From positions 2,177,876-2,241,875 of the forward strand of contig NW_017803887.1 of assembly GCF_001625305.1 (NCBI RefSeq): a stretch of DNA of 64,000 nt, given 5' to 3'. Each line of letters opens with the position of its first letter. Positions within the stretch are counted from its first letter, which is position 1. Position numbers and translations under genes: made by a program. Below the pieces are notes generated by a model. The model worked only from the letters and a program-made list of their open reading frames with translations. It had not been told where the DNA came from and ran no database searches. Of the stretch, positions 12,084-24,800 are shown in pieces. The stretch comes from Branchiostoma belcheri. Its lineage: Eukaryota; Chordata; Leptocardii; Amphioxiformes; Branchiostomatidae.

Positions 12084-15047
12084 ATGGAGAGAAAACTGAG
12101 ACGCGTGCTGATTTTCCTTCTCATCATCCTGAAGGAACCCAACATGCCAGAAGCTGACTGCGACTGTAATCCACCATCACTCTGCAAAGAAGACGAAGGC
12201 CTCACCAGCATCCCTCAGAACCTCCCAACATCCATCTCTAAGTTAGATTTAGGATGTAACTGTATTAAAACTGTAGAGCAGTCTGAGCTGTTACGGTATA
12301 AGAATTTGTGTAAGTTGTGCCTGGAAAGAAACTTGATAACAAAGATTGAAGCTGGCACATTTGCAAATCTATCACGGCTAGAGTATTTGTCAATCAAGGC
12401 AAACAAGATAGCAGAGATTCAGTCTGGTTCAATCACAAACCTACCCCAGCTACAACATTTGGACCTGTTGAGCAACCAGATAACTACCATCCCTTTTGGT
12501 ACATTTGAAAATCTGCCCCAGCTACAAAAGTTGATCCTGTCCGACAACCAGATAACTACCATCAATTCTGGTGCACTTTCAAATCTACCCCAGCTACAAC
12601 ATTTGGACCTGTGGCGCAACCAGATAACTATCATCCCTTTTGGTACATTTGGAACTCTTCCCAAACTACAAACGTTGACCCTGTCCCGTAACCAGATAAA
12701 AACCATCCCTTTTGGTACACTTTCAAATCTTCCCCAGCTACAAAAGTTGATCCTGTCCGATAACCAGATAACTACCATCGATTCTGGTGCATTTGTAAAT
12801 CTGCCCCAGCTACAACATTTGGACCTGTGGCGGAACCAGATAACTACCATCCCTTTTGGTACATTTGGAACTCTGCCCCAACTACAAACGTTGACCCTGT
12901 CCCGTAACCAGATAAAAACCATCCCTTTTGGTACATTTTCAAATCTGTCCCAGATAAAAAAGTTGTACCTGTCCAAAAACCAGATAACCATCATCGATTC
13001 TGCTGCATTTGGAAATCTGCCCCAGCTACAAGTGTTGAACCTGTACGATAACCAGATAATTACGGTCCATTCTGGTACATTTGGAATTCTGCCCCAGCTA
13101 CAAGCATTGGACCTGTCCTACAACCAGATAACTACCATGCATTCTGATGCATTTGCAAATCTGCCCCGGCTAAGTTGGTTGTGTTTGAACAACAACAACA
13201 TAACTACCATCCATTCTGATACATTTGCAAATCTACCCCAGCTAACAAATTTGGACCTGTACAACAACCAGATAACTACCATCCACACTGATACACTGGC
13301 AAATCTGCCCCAGCTTAAATCCTTGCACCTGGGCAACAACCAGCTAACAACCATCCCTTCTGGTGCACTTGCAAATCTTTCCCAGCTACAAAAGTTGATC
13401 CTGTCCTTCAACCAGATAGCTACCATAGATTCTGGTACATTTGCAAATCTGCCCCAGTTACAACAGCTGAGGCTGAACGATAACCAGATAACTACCATCC
13501 ATTCTGAAACATTTGCAAATCTGTCTAAGCTACAAACGTTGATCCTGTCCTTCAACCAGCTAACTACCATCGATTCTGGTACATTTGCAAATCTGTCTAA
13601 GCTAAAAATGTTGATGCTGAACGATAACCAGATAACTACCATCCATTCTGAAACATTTGCAAATCTGTCTAAGCTAAAAATGTTGATGCTGTCCTTCAAC
13701 CAGATAACTACCATAGATTCTGGTACATTTGGAAATCTGCCCCAGTTACAGCACCTGATGCTGAACGATAACCAGATAACTACCATCAATTCTGGGACAT
13801 TTGGAAATCTGTCCCTACCAAAAGATTTGAAACTTCAGGGGAACCCCTGGCAGTGTGACTGTAGGATGGTTCCCGTCAGACTAATTCCTGAATTTAAAGA
13901 CCAAATAATGTGTGCCAAACCCGCCAAAGTTCAGGGAGAGAAGCTTGCACATGTCGATCTTAAAGAATTGATATGTGAAGAGCCAGCCCCTCACTGCCAC
14001 TGGTTCTTTAAGTTCGATGCTGTCCCAATGTTCGATCCTGACTCAGCATCAAGCCCTGCAGGCGCAGCAACAGCAACACTAACTTCGCCCCTTGCAATCA
14101 CTTTAGACAAACCAGAATCTGCTCCCAGTCCCCCCCTACTTGTTCTCTCTATATGTGGTTCACTTGCTGGTGCTGTTCTGATTGGGACTTTCTTGGCTGT
14201 AATTTGGAACAAGAAGAGGACCAGGAATCCTCCATTAGGGCTGAATCCCGGTGTTGTTGGGAGCAACACAAACACAGCAGCGTCTGTAATGGCCAGTGGT
14301 CATGATCAGAGAGGGCAGGGTCAGTCTCAGGCTATCACTGCATCCACCACACACACAACAGCTACTGTGATGGCCAGTGGTGATGATGATCACCAGTATG
14401 AAGATATAGACAAGCCCCGTGTTAAAACAGGGCAGGGTCAGTCTCGGGCTATCACTAAATCCAACACAAACACAACAGCTACAGCAATGGCCAGTGGTGA
14501 TGATGATCACCAGTCTGAAGATATCGACAAGCCCCGTGTTAAGGCAGGTCAGGGTCAGTCTCGAGCTATCACTGCATCCACCACAAACACAACAGCTACT
14601 GTGATGGCCAGTGGTGATTCTGATCACCAGTATGAAGATGTAGACAAACCACGTGTTAAAACAGGACAGGGTCAGTCTCAGGCCAATCCAAGCACAGCTT
14701 CTGTAACGTCCAGTAGTCATGATCGAACAGGTCAGGGCCAGTCCCAGGGCATCACTGAATCCCTGGATGAGAGAAATCTATCTTATGGCACAGGGCCGAC
14801 TGCCTCACAGCTAAATTCTTTGTACAAAGCAGTGACCCAGTCTCAGACCATCACAAACACAGCTATGGTAATGGCGAGTGGTCATGGTCAAACAGGGCAA
14901 GGTCAGTATCAGGCGATCGCTGAATCCGTGGATGCTAGAAATCTGTCTTATGGCACAGGGCCGACTGCCTCACAGCAAAATTCTGTGTACACAAAAGAGG
15001 AAATAATTGAATCCACATTCCCACATGCAGGAAGGTTGGACAATTAA
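12084..15047 (+). CDS. Leucine-rich-repeat transmembrane receptor-like protein
   Basis: Single-exon ORF of 987 aa from ATG 12084 (context CACCATGG) to TAA. The frame is open upstream to 12051, but only through a GTG, so the ATG is chosen. Order of parts: hydrophobic signal peptide (~1-24, RRVLIFLLIIL); LRRNT with Cys-x-Cys; about 22 LRRs of 24 residues (LxxLxLxxNQITTIxxGxFxNLPQ); LRRCT (GNPWQCDC, ~585-635); Ser/Thr/Pro stem; one TM helix (~685-708, LSICGSLAGAVLIGTF) with basic stop-transfer; ~279-aa tail. The tail holds four ~45-aa repeats (ATxMASGDDDHQYEDIDKP) and two NLSYGTGPTAS units. No kinase or TIR domain is present, so it would sit at the cell surface and may signal through phosphotyrosine adaptors (inference). 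The architecture resembles the expanded LRR-only receptor sets of amphioxus innate immunity or adhesion. The ligand is unknown. A CAG at 12068-12070 could be a splice acceptor from a 5' UTR exon. Confidence 0.9.
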   Translation: MERKLRRVLIFLLIILKEPNMPEADCDCNPPSLCKEDEGLTSIPQNLPTSISKLDLGCNCIKTVEQSELLRYKNLCKLCLERNLITKIEAGTFANLSRLEYLSIKANKIAEIQSGSITNLPQLQHLDLLSNQITTIPFGTFENLPQLQKLILSDNQITTINSGALSNLPQLQHLDLWRNQITIIPFGTFGTLPKLQTLTLSRNQIKTIPFGTLSNLPQLQKLILSDNQITTIDSGAFVNLPQLQHLDLWRNQITTIPFGTFGTLPQLQTLTLSRNQIKTIPFGTFSNLSQIKKLYLSKNQITIIDSAAFGNLPQLQVLNLYDNQIITVHSGTFGILPQLQALDLSYNQITTMHSDAFANLPRLSWLCLNNNNITTIHSDTFANLPQLTNLDLYNNQITTIHTDTLANLPQLKSLHLGNNQLTTIPSGALANLSQLQKLILSFNQIATIDSGTFANLPQLQQLRLNDNQITTIHSETFANLSKLQTLILSFNQLTTIDSGTFANLSKLKMLMLNDNQITTIHSETFANLSKLKMLMLSFNQITTIDSGTFGNLPQLQHLMLNDNQITTINSGTFGNLSLPKDLKLQGNPWQCDCRMVPVRLIPEFKDQIMCAKPAKVQGEKLAHVDLKELICEEPAPHCHWFFKFDAVPMFDPDSASSPAGAATATLTSPLAITLDKPESAPSPPLLVLSICGSLAGAVLIGTFLAVIWNKKRTRNPPLGLNPGVVGSNTNTAASVMASGHDQRGQGQSQAITASTTHTTATVMASGDDDHQYEDIDKPRVKTGQGQSRAITKSNTNTTATAMASGDDDHQSEDIDKPRVKAGQGQSRAITASTTNTTATVMASGDSDHQYEDVDKPRVKTGQGQSQANPSTASVTSSSHDRTGQGQSQGITESLDERNLSYGTGPTASQLNSLYKAVTQSQTITNTAMVMASGHGQTGQGQYQAIAESVDARNLSYGTGPTASQQNSVYTKEEIIESTFPHAGRLDN

Positions 15048-15737
15048 TGATTAAAAGAAAATTCGGTCTTGCAGACCACTGAGAGATTATACATGTATAT
15101 TGGGAGAACTTGAAGATGATTGATTTTTAGGATTTTGAAATGTTCAACCAATTGTACATATCATTGAAAGGCCTTGCACTACCAATTTTTTTTAAATTTT
15201 CTTATGATGATATATTGTTTATATATATATATATATTATATTTAATAATATTATGATAATATTATATTTACATAATATTTTCTTGTCAAGGGGAAAATTC
15301 AAGAAACATTCTTCAAGGCTTTTGTATGTTGATTCTTACACAAAGAATTTGATTCTTCTTTATTCTATTCTATGGCGCAGCTGCAAAAACAAAGTAGACA
15401 TTGGCAACCTGGAATTTGCAACAACTTCAACGCTTGCAACTTGTACGCACGGAAATTCAGCAAAAAAATGAACATGGTACATTATGGTCATTTTACCCAT
15501 CCTAAAATTATGAAGTTTTTTCTTAAAATAGTTCGTGGGTTGTGGAGACTTGTAGTTCAAAACCTGTTGTTGTTGTAGTGTGGCAGGAGGGCAAAATATG
15601 ATATGTTTAATATATTTGAAGAATCACTTTAATTGTAACATTGTAACTTTACACTTCTTAAGACTTTAATCTATATAACGTTTCATGTTCATTTTATGCG
15701 CTCTTACATGTATATAAGACGTTCTGCCTAAGTACTC
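15048..15737. other. 3' flank of the LRR gene, AT-rich, no gene seen
   Basis: AT-rich DNA with a (TA)n/AATATTAT tract at about 15215-15275. It probably includes the 3' UTR of the LRR gene, but I could not fix a poly(A) site. The ORFs of 60-72 codons in it have no recognisable content. Confidence 0.5.
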
Positions 15738-15791
15738 TGTACAATACATTACGGGTTTCAAGCTGATGCAGTACGTTCTGCCAACGTGCTG
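15738..15791 (-). mobile_element. End fragment of the MITE family at 194-449
   Basis: The reverse complement reads AGCACGTTGGCAGAACGTAC, then TGCATCAGC, then TTGAAACCCGTAATGTATTG, matching 194-245 over about 50 bp. Confidence 0.75.
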
Positions 15792-16188
15792 GTATCATTG
15801 TACATATTTATTATCATATAGCCAGATGATGTCGACCAATCGGAAGACTCCATTTCCCCCCCATAACCCAGCAGGTCATTAATATCCGATATATTGATCA
15901 GCAGTTTGAATGACGTCAGAACAGAGGTAGACGTTACCATTACATGACAGGGTGGTGTTTTCTTCTAACCTACTTCTTATTCTTAAGAATTTTCTGAAAT
16001 AGTCAGACTTGTTTATGTAGAATGGAAAATTTCCATTTCCTGTAACTTTCAGCTTTAAATAACTGGTTTGTTGTGATGAGGATTCACTTCAATGCAAGAT
16101 TAAAAGATGTCTATGTTACATACAGGAGTTGTTTCCATTATGTGTCAACTTGATATAGATGCATATGTGATAATGTCTATATGATAAT

Positions 16189-16328
16189 GTTAATGACCCG
16201 CTTTCCTTCGGTGTATACGGTGTCATAATTCATGATCGGTTCCTATAACCACCACATTTATTCGGTGGTTATGGGAACCGATCATGAATTATGGCATCGT
16301 ATACACCGAAGGAAAGCGGGTCATTAAC
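16189..16328. mobile_element. 140-bp near-perfect foldback element
   Basis: The left arm begins GTTAATGACCCGCTTTCCTT and the right arm ends AAGGAAAGCGGGTCATTAAC. The two ~65-nt arms are complementary with only a few mismatches around a ~10-nt loop (ACATTTATTC). This is MITE-like foldback DNA. A related end is at 10616-10660. No convincing target-site duplication is visible. Confidence 0.9.
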
Positions 16329-16582
16329 CCTATATTACATACATATATGGTTGTTTTTCTATAACATGCTAACGTAAACAATAGCCTGGGTTGTAAAAAA
16401 CACTCTTGGCTAATCCTTGGTTTACAGCAAAGTTGCAAAGTTCTAGTTGCATGCAGAAGTCCTGGTGGTGGAGAGAAGATACCGGTGTACTCTTGTTTTG
16501 AATGACTGGATGTTGTTGTCAGTGATCAGGCCGACCACGTTGTCTGGGACACAAATAATGTTTATTCTGCATGACAGTTCTC

Positions 16583-18731
16583 CTATTGATCCTGTTGTTT
16601 GTGTATACTCTGTTGTCCGTCCGTGGATGAAGGCCGGGCTGCCAGGTGTACAGAAGAGGAGGCGCCGTCTGGCTCGGGTCGAGGCGGGCTGGGATCGTCT
16701 GGGGAGTCTGTGGGGCGGGTAAAACACAATACAATCAATTAGAAACTTGTATTAAGGTGTCCTCGATATTAACTATTTACCCGTAGTAATTAGAGAATAA
16801 CTAGATTTCAATTAGGCTATTAGGTTATTCTCTAATAACTACAGGTAATTAGTAGATATCAAGTTGTGCAAACGTACGTTTGTAGCTTTGACCATTATGC
16901 ACATGAAAATCATACTTTTATTGCAGTTATTTATACCAAAGTGCTGTATTATAGCTTTAAAGATAATTACATTTTGGGCAATTAAATATGATGACGTCAT
17001 CCATATGGTCCATAAAGTCATATTCACAACCCTTTTGTACCCAGGTATCAATATTCAGTACAACTACAGTTCTTTCTAAATTTCTTTGTGACAAAACGAT
17101 GAAAAGTTTAGAATGCCAAATTAGCGTGGGAGGACACCTTAATTGCCTACTTATTCTACATATCATATTCAAAGTGAACGTACGAAGGTCTTGTTTTTGT
17201 TGTGTTTATTAGTCTTTCTGTTTGTTCGTTGGTTTGAATACGGTATAGTCATGGGAAGTGCAGGGGAAATTATGCAACCACAGACTGAGTCAGATCAGTA
17301 CAAGGTATCGGTCAGTTAAGGGGCGGGCACAGATAAGTACAGACTTAGTTTTACCTCCCGTTCAGTTTGTTTATCTGTTTGTCCAGAAATTCACAATCAA
17401 ATAAAATCAAATTCAACTTTATTGCGCAACAACTGTAGCTGGTACAATGTATGGCAAAGAAGAAACAACAGGGGTAGATACAAGAACTATACTAAAATAT
17501 AATTTTAACAGAATTAGTCCATAATGATACAAAAGCTAATCTATTGTATTTTCTTAAGGAGAGTATTATTACGTTCTATAGTTCAGGAGATTTGTCACAT
17601 GTATTTGTTACATGTATTTACAATCGCGTTTGTACTGATTCAGATATGAATTTTCCAACGTACAATGATATCTGAGTAGGGCATAAATGATATAATAGAT
17701 AATGAATAAAACAGGAAATTTAATACGTAAAAAGTACTAGTACTAGAGACGCGTTTGTTTAGATACTCACGTCTCTTGTTCTTGCCTTTATCTTCCGTTC
17801 TGTCGTTCTGAAACTGCGGAAAGATTTTCCTGGTGACGGAGTTACGAAAGCAGAGCAGCAGTCGGCGCATCGGGTTATTCCTGTGGGGAAAATATAAGTC
17901 TTGAAATCGTGGCTAGGGTGCCATTTTTGACCCGTGCTTAGCTCAATACATTTTGTACATGTGTGCAAAATGTATTTTGTTAGACGTGTAACCTCCTTGG
18001 CTTAGACATTGGTTGTTTGGCGGGGAAAAATATGTGTAATATAGGACTAGGCCACACCAAGTAAATTTTATGGATGACGTCCTTTGGAGACCCTAAATCT
18101 AATGCGAGAGGGCGAAAAAAAAACAAGAAGGGCCCTAAAAAACAAGATTCCTAGATTAGAAATATACTAAGAGAGGACAAATGTTAGGACACAAATTGAA
18201 TGAGGTGACACAGTGTAACAAGCAAGAAGTCTTTTATTCATCATCAAAACAGCAATAAGTCAGGTGGAACAGCAGTTGTCGTCCTGTCCTGTTTTCGCGT
18301 TACGGGTTTCACGTCAATCTGACGATTTGCGGCACTGTCATGAATCTTTGGTCATAGTTACAGGAAGCAGAATTTCTTTTTTTTTCTAGGAACAGGCCAA
18401 AATCAATGCGCGCGCGGACGTCATCCATAAAATTAACTTGGTGTGGCCCTATCTCTTTAAACGCATTTTATAGCCCCGCTTCCCGGCCCAAGCCTACCTT
18501 GCAGGTTCCGCGGCTGCACCTCCGTCCCCCGCCGCCTGTGGCTCCTCCTCACCGCTGTCCTCCCCGCGACTCAGCGTGAACGTTTTCTGTAGTGTCAGGA
18601 AACGAATATGGTAATTTTTGTATCTGTTAACCGTGTCCATTCATCTGTTGTAACCTGTACTTAGCCAAGTGTGGCAGAAATGTGCAATAAAGGTATTTCA
18701 TTTATTCATTCATTATCACCGGAAGTATCCT

Positions 18732-18813
<82 letters not shown>

Positions 18814-21800
18814 TACGAAAGATCAGACAGATCTTTATTTATTTATTTATTTATTTCGAAACCTTTTAGCCCCGAAGGGCTAATCTTCCAAGGCTCAAAC
18901 ATTATAGCAATTACAACATAGTGGAAACATTTAAAAATACATACATACATACATGTACACCACATTAACAATAAATACACATAGATATAAACAATTTAAA
19001 AGTGGCGAGCAAGGGTCAAGGATCAGGTGACACTACTACTGTTTGAAACGGCTTTCTTAAAACTGATAACATCGCACAGTGTCTTAACGTCAGATGGTAG
19101 ATCGTTCCAGAGCACGACTGCACGATACAGGAATGAGCGTTTTCTGCTGTTGGACTTAGGTATTGGTAATCTAAAGTTATGTGCGGAAGATCTGGTATTA
19201 TGACTGTGAGATGCATGAACAGGCAAAAGGGAGTTGTAAATATTTTGTGGTTCGTGACTCGTGAGGATCTTAAAGAACATGACCAAAGTGCTTTTCAAGA
19301 ATCTCTCTCTCACAGTCGGCCAACCAAGATCTAGATGCATCAGCCTGGTAGGAGTATCAGGAGTACATTTCTGTAGATGCATCAGCCTGGTAGGAGTATC
19401 AGGAGTACATTTCAGTAACAGTCTACATGCCCTATTCTGCACTACTTGCAGTTTGCGCATGTTGGAGTCTGACATGTTAGCTAAGACAGGTGCGCAGTAC
19501 TGCACAACTGACAGAACCAGTGCACAAACAACAACCTTGCAAACTGCAAAAGGCATCGCCCACATATGCCTTCTCAATAGGGCAATGTTTCTTGATTGTC
19601 TTAACGCAATGTGAGTAACATGTGAGTTCCATGTGAGAGACCTATCCATGTGTAGACCCAACAAAACTGTCTCCCTCACTTCCTGTACCCTCTCAGTACC
19701 GATTGCAAGATCTAGTGAATTATCAGGCAAACTAGCGAGCCTACGTGGGGTTCCGAAAAGCATGCATTTAGTTTTAAGAATATTCAACACTAACTTATTC
19801 ATGCAAACCCAGTCTGATAAACGTACAAGGTCAGATTGCAAACCAGTATTGATGTCACTAACAGTCCTACCAGCTTTGTAAATAGATGTATCGTCAGCGT
19901 ACATTTCAGGTGTGCTGTTTAACACCGACGAAGGTAGGTCATTCGTAAACAGTGTGAAGATGAGTGGGCCTAAAACAGCTTCCCTGAGGGACACCACACT
20001 GAAGTAAGGAGGGTTCAGAGAAGTGACCGTTGATGTAAACAACTTGTGATCTGGCCTCAAAATAACTCCTCATCCAAGACATGGCATTGGATGAGAAGCC
20101 ATATGATCTAAGCTTAGCTAACAGAATATCGTGGTCGACTAGGTCAAATGCGGCGCTGAAATCAACAAACACTGCACCCACCAACTCGCCTCTGTCAAAA
20201 GCATTAAGCCAATCATCCGACATTCTAAGTAGAGCAGAGGTTGTGGAATGATTTGGGCGATAGGCGTGTTGGTGGGGTGTAATGATGTTGTTCACAGTAA
20301 CATAGTGCCAGACTTGATTATGCACAATCTTTTCCAATACCTTGCTCAAGGCTGGAAGCAAGACTGATGGGTCTGCTATTGCTCCCTGTCAATGGAAGTC
20401 TGGCGTTCTTTGGTAAAGGGCAAACCTTTGCCGTCTTCCATTGAGCTGGGAAATGGCATTCCATCAGTGACAGATTACAGATGTGTCTAACAGGTGCAGC
20501 AATATAAGGTGCAGCCAATCTAACTAACTTGTTCTCTAGCTGGTCAATCCCACATGTTGTAGACATGGGTATGTTAAGTAATAATCCAAGGACCTCATCC
20601 ATGCTAACTGGGTTAAACTCAAAAGAACATAACTTGTCAACCATAATGTTCCGGTACCACAGATCTATTGACTACTATAAGCTAGGCATTTTTGTTTACC
20701 TGCGAAAGTCTTCTGTCGGAGTATTGTTTGTGCATGATGGGTTCAGTCACAGCTCGCAACATCTTCTGCATTTCCTGCGAGGAGAATGAGAATTTCAAAG
20801 GCTGACTCACAATTATGATTAACGTTACGTGTTGTATTTGGTTTGTGCAGTTATCACAGTATATTGTCTTCTTCGATTTTGAAACACGTTAAGACTGCAC
20901 TGCGCCGTCTATAAACATGCCTTAAAGCACTTGCGTGAAGAAACAGGATGGGGAACTTACTAACCTCTCTGGGCAGTTTGTGATCCAGTTCAGATTCAGG
21001 CACGAATTCAGATCTGTTCAAAGTACAATAAAAAACATTAAGACAGACGAGAGTTGCAAGTGAGTGGATTCAATCTGGGCAAAAACCCCGAAATGAAGAA
21101 AAAAATCATATCGCCTGAATATTTTAAGTTAACACGCTGTAACTGACGCACCTGTCGTCTCCTATTGTCTGCAGTTCGGACTCTTCAGACTGGTCGGTAA
21201 GGCCCCCTAGCGCCGCTTGGATCCGCTGGATGAAAACAGCTTCTCTTGCTAAAAAAAAAGGAAGAGGTGAACCAATTTTCTTTCAAGCTACATGCTGCAT
21301 TCAACAGAATATGTCAGGGAAAAGTAAGGAAGCAAATACGGCAATATGTAGCCGCTTTTCAGCTTTAGCGTCGTCTTGCTCAAGATACGATAGTATAGCA
21401 ACTGTCCTGGAGCATTAAGGCTTCCCCTTGACATCTGCAAACATCTTAGGAAACAATTAGGGATCAACTGTGAATAATTTCATCTCTGTCACCTTCATTT
21501 CACGGCAATTGTCACAATTACTTCACTTTTGAGAGCAGTAATAGCTAGATTCACTAGTGTACAATTGACTAGTCATTACCTTGCCCTGATAAAAATGACA
21601 GACGGTCATCGCAACGACGGTTCTAGTTAAATAAAACGTGCTTTTGATCAAATTTGCTATTCAATCGTTCACCAAACATGGTGAAATTATTCATGAATGC
21701 ATTAAATAAGGAATCAGGTAAACACAAGACACCTACCTCCACCTTCTCCGTCTCCTTTAGCTTTCGCCTCTTCTTCAAGATACGGCAGGATGTCCTTGAG

Positions 21801-24800
21801 CAGACAGTCCTTCAGCTTGAGCGCGTCTCCCTGTCCCTCCGCCAGCCTCCTCCAGGCGTTTCTCTCTCGGATAGTTCTCTCCAGCAGTTCAGACAGCTCG
21901 TTCCGGTTCGCCTTCGGACTGATGGATACCTGCAATGGGTGTGTGGCGTAGTGGTTAGTAATGTGTTGTTTTTTTCTAATCACAGCGTCGGGTTGCACTA
22001 CGCCTTCATAATGCTCAGGTCACATTACCAAACCGGATTTTTATGAACAAAACATTTTTTAAAAATGTTTAGAAGCTCCAATTTGCAAATTGGAGCTTCT
22101 ATGGCCCTGGATCTTCTCTGGTATACTATCCCTTTATTTCGGCCAATTTCTACTATTTTTTCCAGCGATCCGCGGTGCCTGGTAGAGGCTAGCAGAATCA
22201 CATAACAATATGCAATGCAGTATTTTAATACAACTCAATACAGTGCATCTTAAATACCTTCTTGCAGGACTGTGCGAAGTTCAGGGTTGACATGTTCTCT
22301 AGTACACTGCCGCTGTTCCGGTCACAGGTCGCTACGATGACCGTTTGTGACGTCCCGTCCAGGCAATGTTTTAACAACTTCGTCAGAACACTTTCCCTAT
22401 ACAAGTAGACGAAAATTCACATATGTTTATAATATTATAATTCATATGCATATTCCTATGCATGCAGTTCTGTAGGGATCCAAGAAGAATATTATTTCCA
22501 TTTATATTTATTGGAAATGACGCATGCAATTACTCGTGTGAGTACAAACAGACTCAGCTGGCGATGGTTGACTCACAAAAAGTAAGTAAATTAGAACCAA
22601 AGATGAAATATGAATCCTGCAATAAACGGAATGAAATAACAAAAAAGGTATCTATATTTCTTTTTTATTAAAAGAGATTCGAGCTAGTGAAAGCCTGTCT
22701 GTATTTCTAGAACCGACATAGCTGCATGTAAAGTTTAAGCTTTGTTCCATCACAAGAAAGGAACTCATCATGAATCTTCAGTCGATGTTATTCACCTTCA
22801 ACAGACGTATTATCCACGTCACTTCCATTGCGCCCCTGACGTCATCACACTTCCGGCTTCCGGAAAGTCAGCGCGGCGGCATCATACATCTGATGAAGGC
22901 CGCACGAGACTGCATGAAAAGTTCATATTGAGTTCCTTTCTTCGGTTAAAAAAAAGGGGAAACCAAACCTGTAAGGGACGTGCTTTCCTCTCTTTCTGTC
23001 CGACAGCGCGGCGACGACGCGTTTGAGGGTGTACAGGCTGAGGCGGATTTTGCGGCCTTCCGCGCGGGTGAGGTCCGACAAGGCGGCGTCATCCTCGGTC
23101 TCACTACCGGCAAGGTCTACCATGAACAGGCTGGCTGTGAAAGAGATTATAGAAAATGTATTGAAGATTAAGAAAATGGGGCTCTTAGTGCAGAACCTCT
23201 AAGCCACCTTCCTCTGTGAAACACCATCCTTTAATGCTAGTGGTTGATTGATCTAGGGGCCTGTCCATGTACCAGTAGAAGGGCTGCTAAGACTAGTAGA
23301 AGCGTGATGTAGTTACTAATGTATAGGCTACTTTCTCAGGGAATGGATGGACATTGCTACTCCTTGCCGCAAGGCGTCGTTGTTGCAATGATGTGGTCCC
23401 AAACGTGACCGAGTCTTCATTCCTCTCGTCTCTGTATTGAATTTGATTCTTTTTTTACATAATATAATTGCAGTTTGCAACTTAATAACAAGGAAAATCG
23501 TAGATTTTGTACCTCCGGGTATTGTAATGTATGTTGCAGAATGTTGGGTGCATGTTGGGACTGTTCTTTAAATTAGTGAATGGTGTCTGGGTGTGTGTGT
23601 GTTCACGCGAATACCACGTGACACAACTATGCAAGAGGAAGCTACGCAACTTGACACCTGTGCGAACAAGAACAATATGATTATGAACGGGGATAAGTCC
23701 TATGAGTTGAGACTGTGCTTTTCAAAAACTCCACCTGTTCCACCTCCCCTCACACTTGGAGGCAAAGAAGTCCCGGTTGTTGAATGTGCCACGTATCTGG
23801 GCTTCAAACGTCACCGCAGCCTTAGCTTGGGTGGGACAGCCAAATCTTACACATGGCAAAGAAAGGCTCAACCCGTCTTCACTTTCTCCGCATGCTCAAG
23901 AAGGGCGGGATGCCACCAGAGGACCTGGAAACTGTGTATACGACTCTGATACGACCTGTGTTAGAGTATGCAAATGTCGTGTACGTGGGCTGTAACACAA
24001 AACAGAACAACACTCTTGAGGCTGTACAGAGAAGGGCGGCGAGAATCCTACGGCAACAGTACTCAAACAACTCCCTTCTCCACCCTCCAGGACAGACGGG
24101 AAACTGCAGCAAAAACTCTGCTCAAGCAAATGCGGCATGTCAGCCACACTTTGCATTCTTTGATGCCCTGCGACAGACACCAGAGCACACGGCGGTCCCT
24201 GAGAAATGGAAACCACATCTCCGTTCCGAAGTTCAGAACTGAAAGACTGAGGAAACCTTTTCTGTTTCAGGCAATAAGCCTCAGCAATCAAGATTTGTAA
24301 ATAGTCCGCCTCTGTTAATGGACCTGAGCTACAAAATTTTAAATCTATTTAATTTTAATCGTCAATGTTGTGCTTTTTAATGTGTATCTCTTTTCAAGCT
24401 ATTTTAACATGTAATCACTTGTGCAATTCAGCCAAGCAATGAATATTGGCTGCCAATCAATGTGAATAAAAAACAGTTTCAGTTTTAGTTTTTCGAAAAG
24501 TTTCGAAATGTTTGTAAGTGGCTAAATGATCTGTGAAATCACTAATCCCCCCTAGCCGACTGGAGCCCAAAAATAGAAAGGACAGGGGGCATCCCGTGGC
24601 GAATCTGGCTGCCCGACCCTCAGCGACCAGCGATCAACTCCAGTGCGCGGAACGGAACTTGCTCTCGAAAATGTATCAAGCCGCTACGCTTCCCCCGCGG
24701 CTGCCATCCCTCCCCACTTATCCCACACTAGTTCAAATCACGTAAAAAAACCCCATCAAAACATGCACAGAAGCGTGTTCATATCTTTCATGTTACGGTT

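Noticed and set aside
12419-13789. Two antisense ORFs (12419-12994 and 13118-13789) with repetitive VVIWL...GRF content
   Set aside because: They are mirror frames of the LRR repeats: a 72-nt period keeps all frames open. No splice or start signals support them.
15990-16582. Minus-strand ORF extension beyond the kinesin stop (RRLLFCTPGSPAFIHGRTTE frame)
   Set aside because: The phase carried from exon 17771-17880 selects the frame ending at 16583; the other frame would need a different splice.
18669-18883. Cys/Val ORFs
   Set aside because: Translation of a GT microsatellite.
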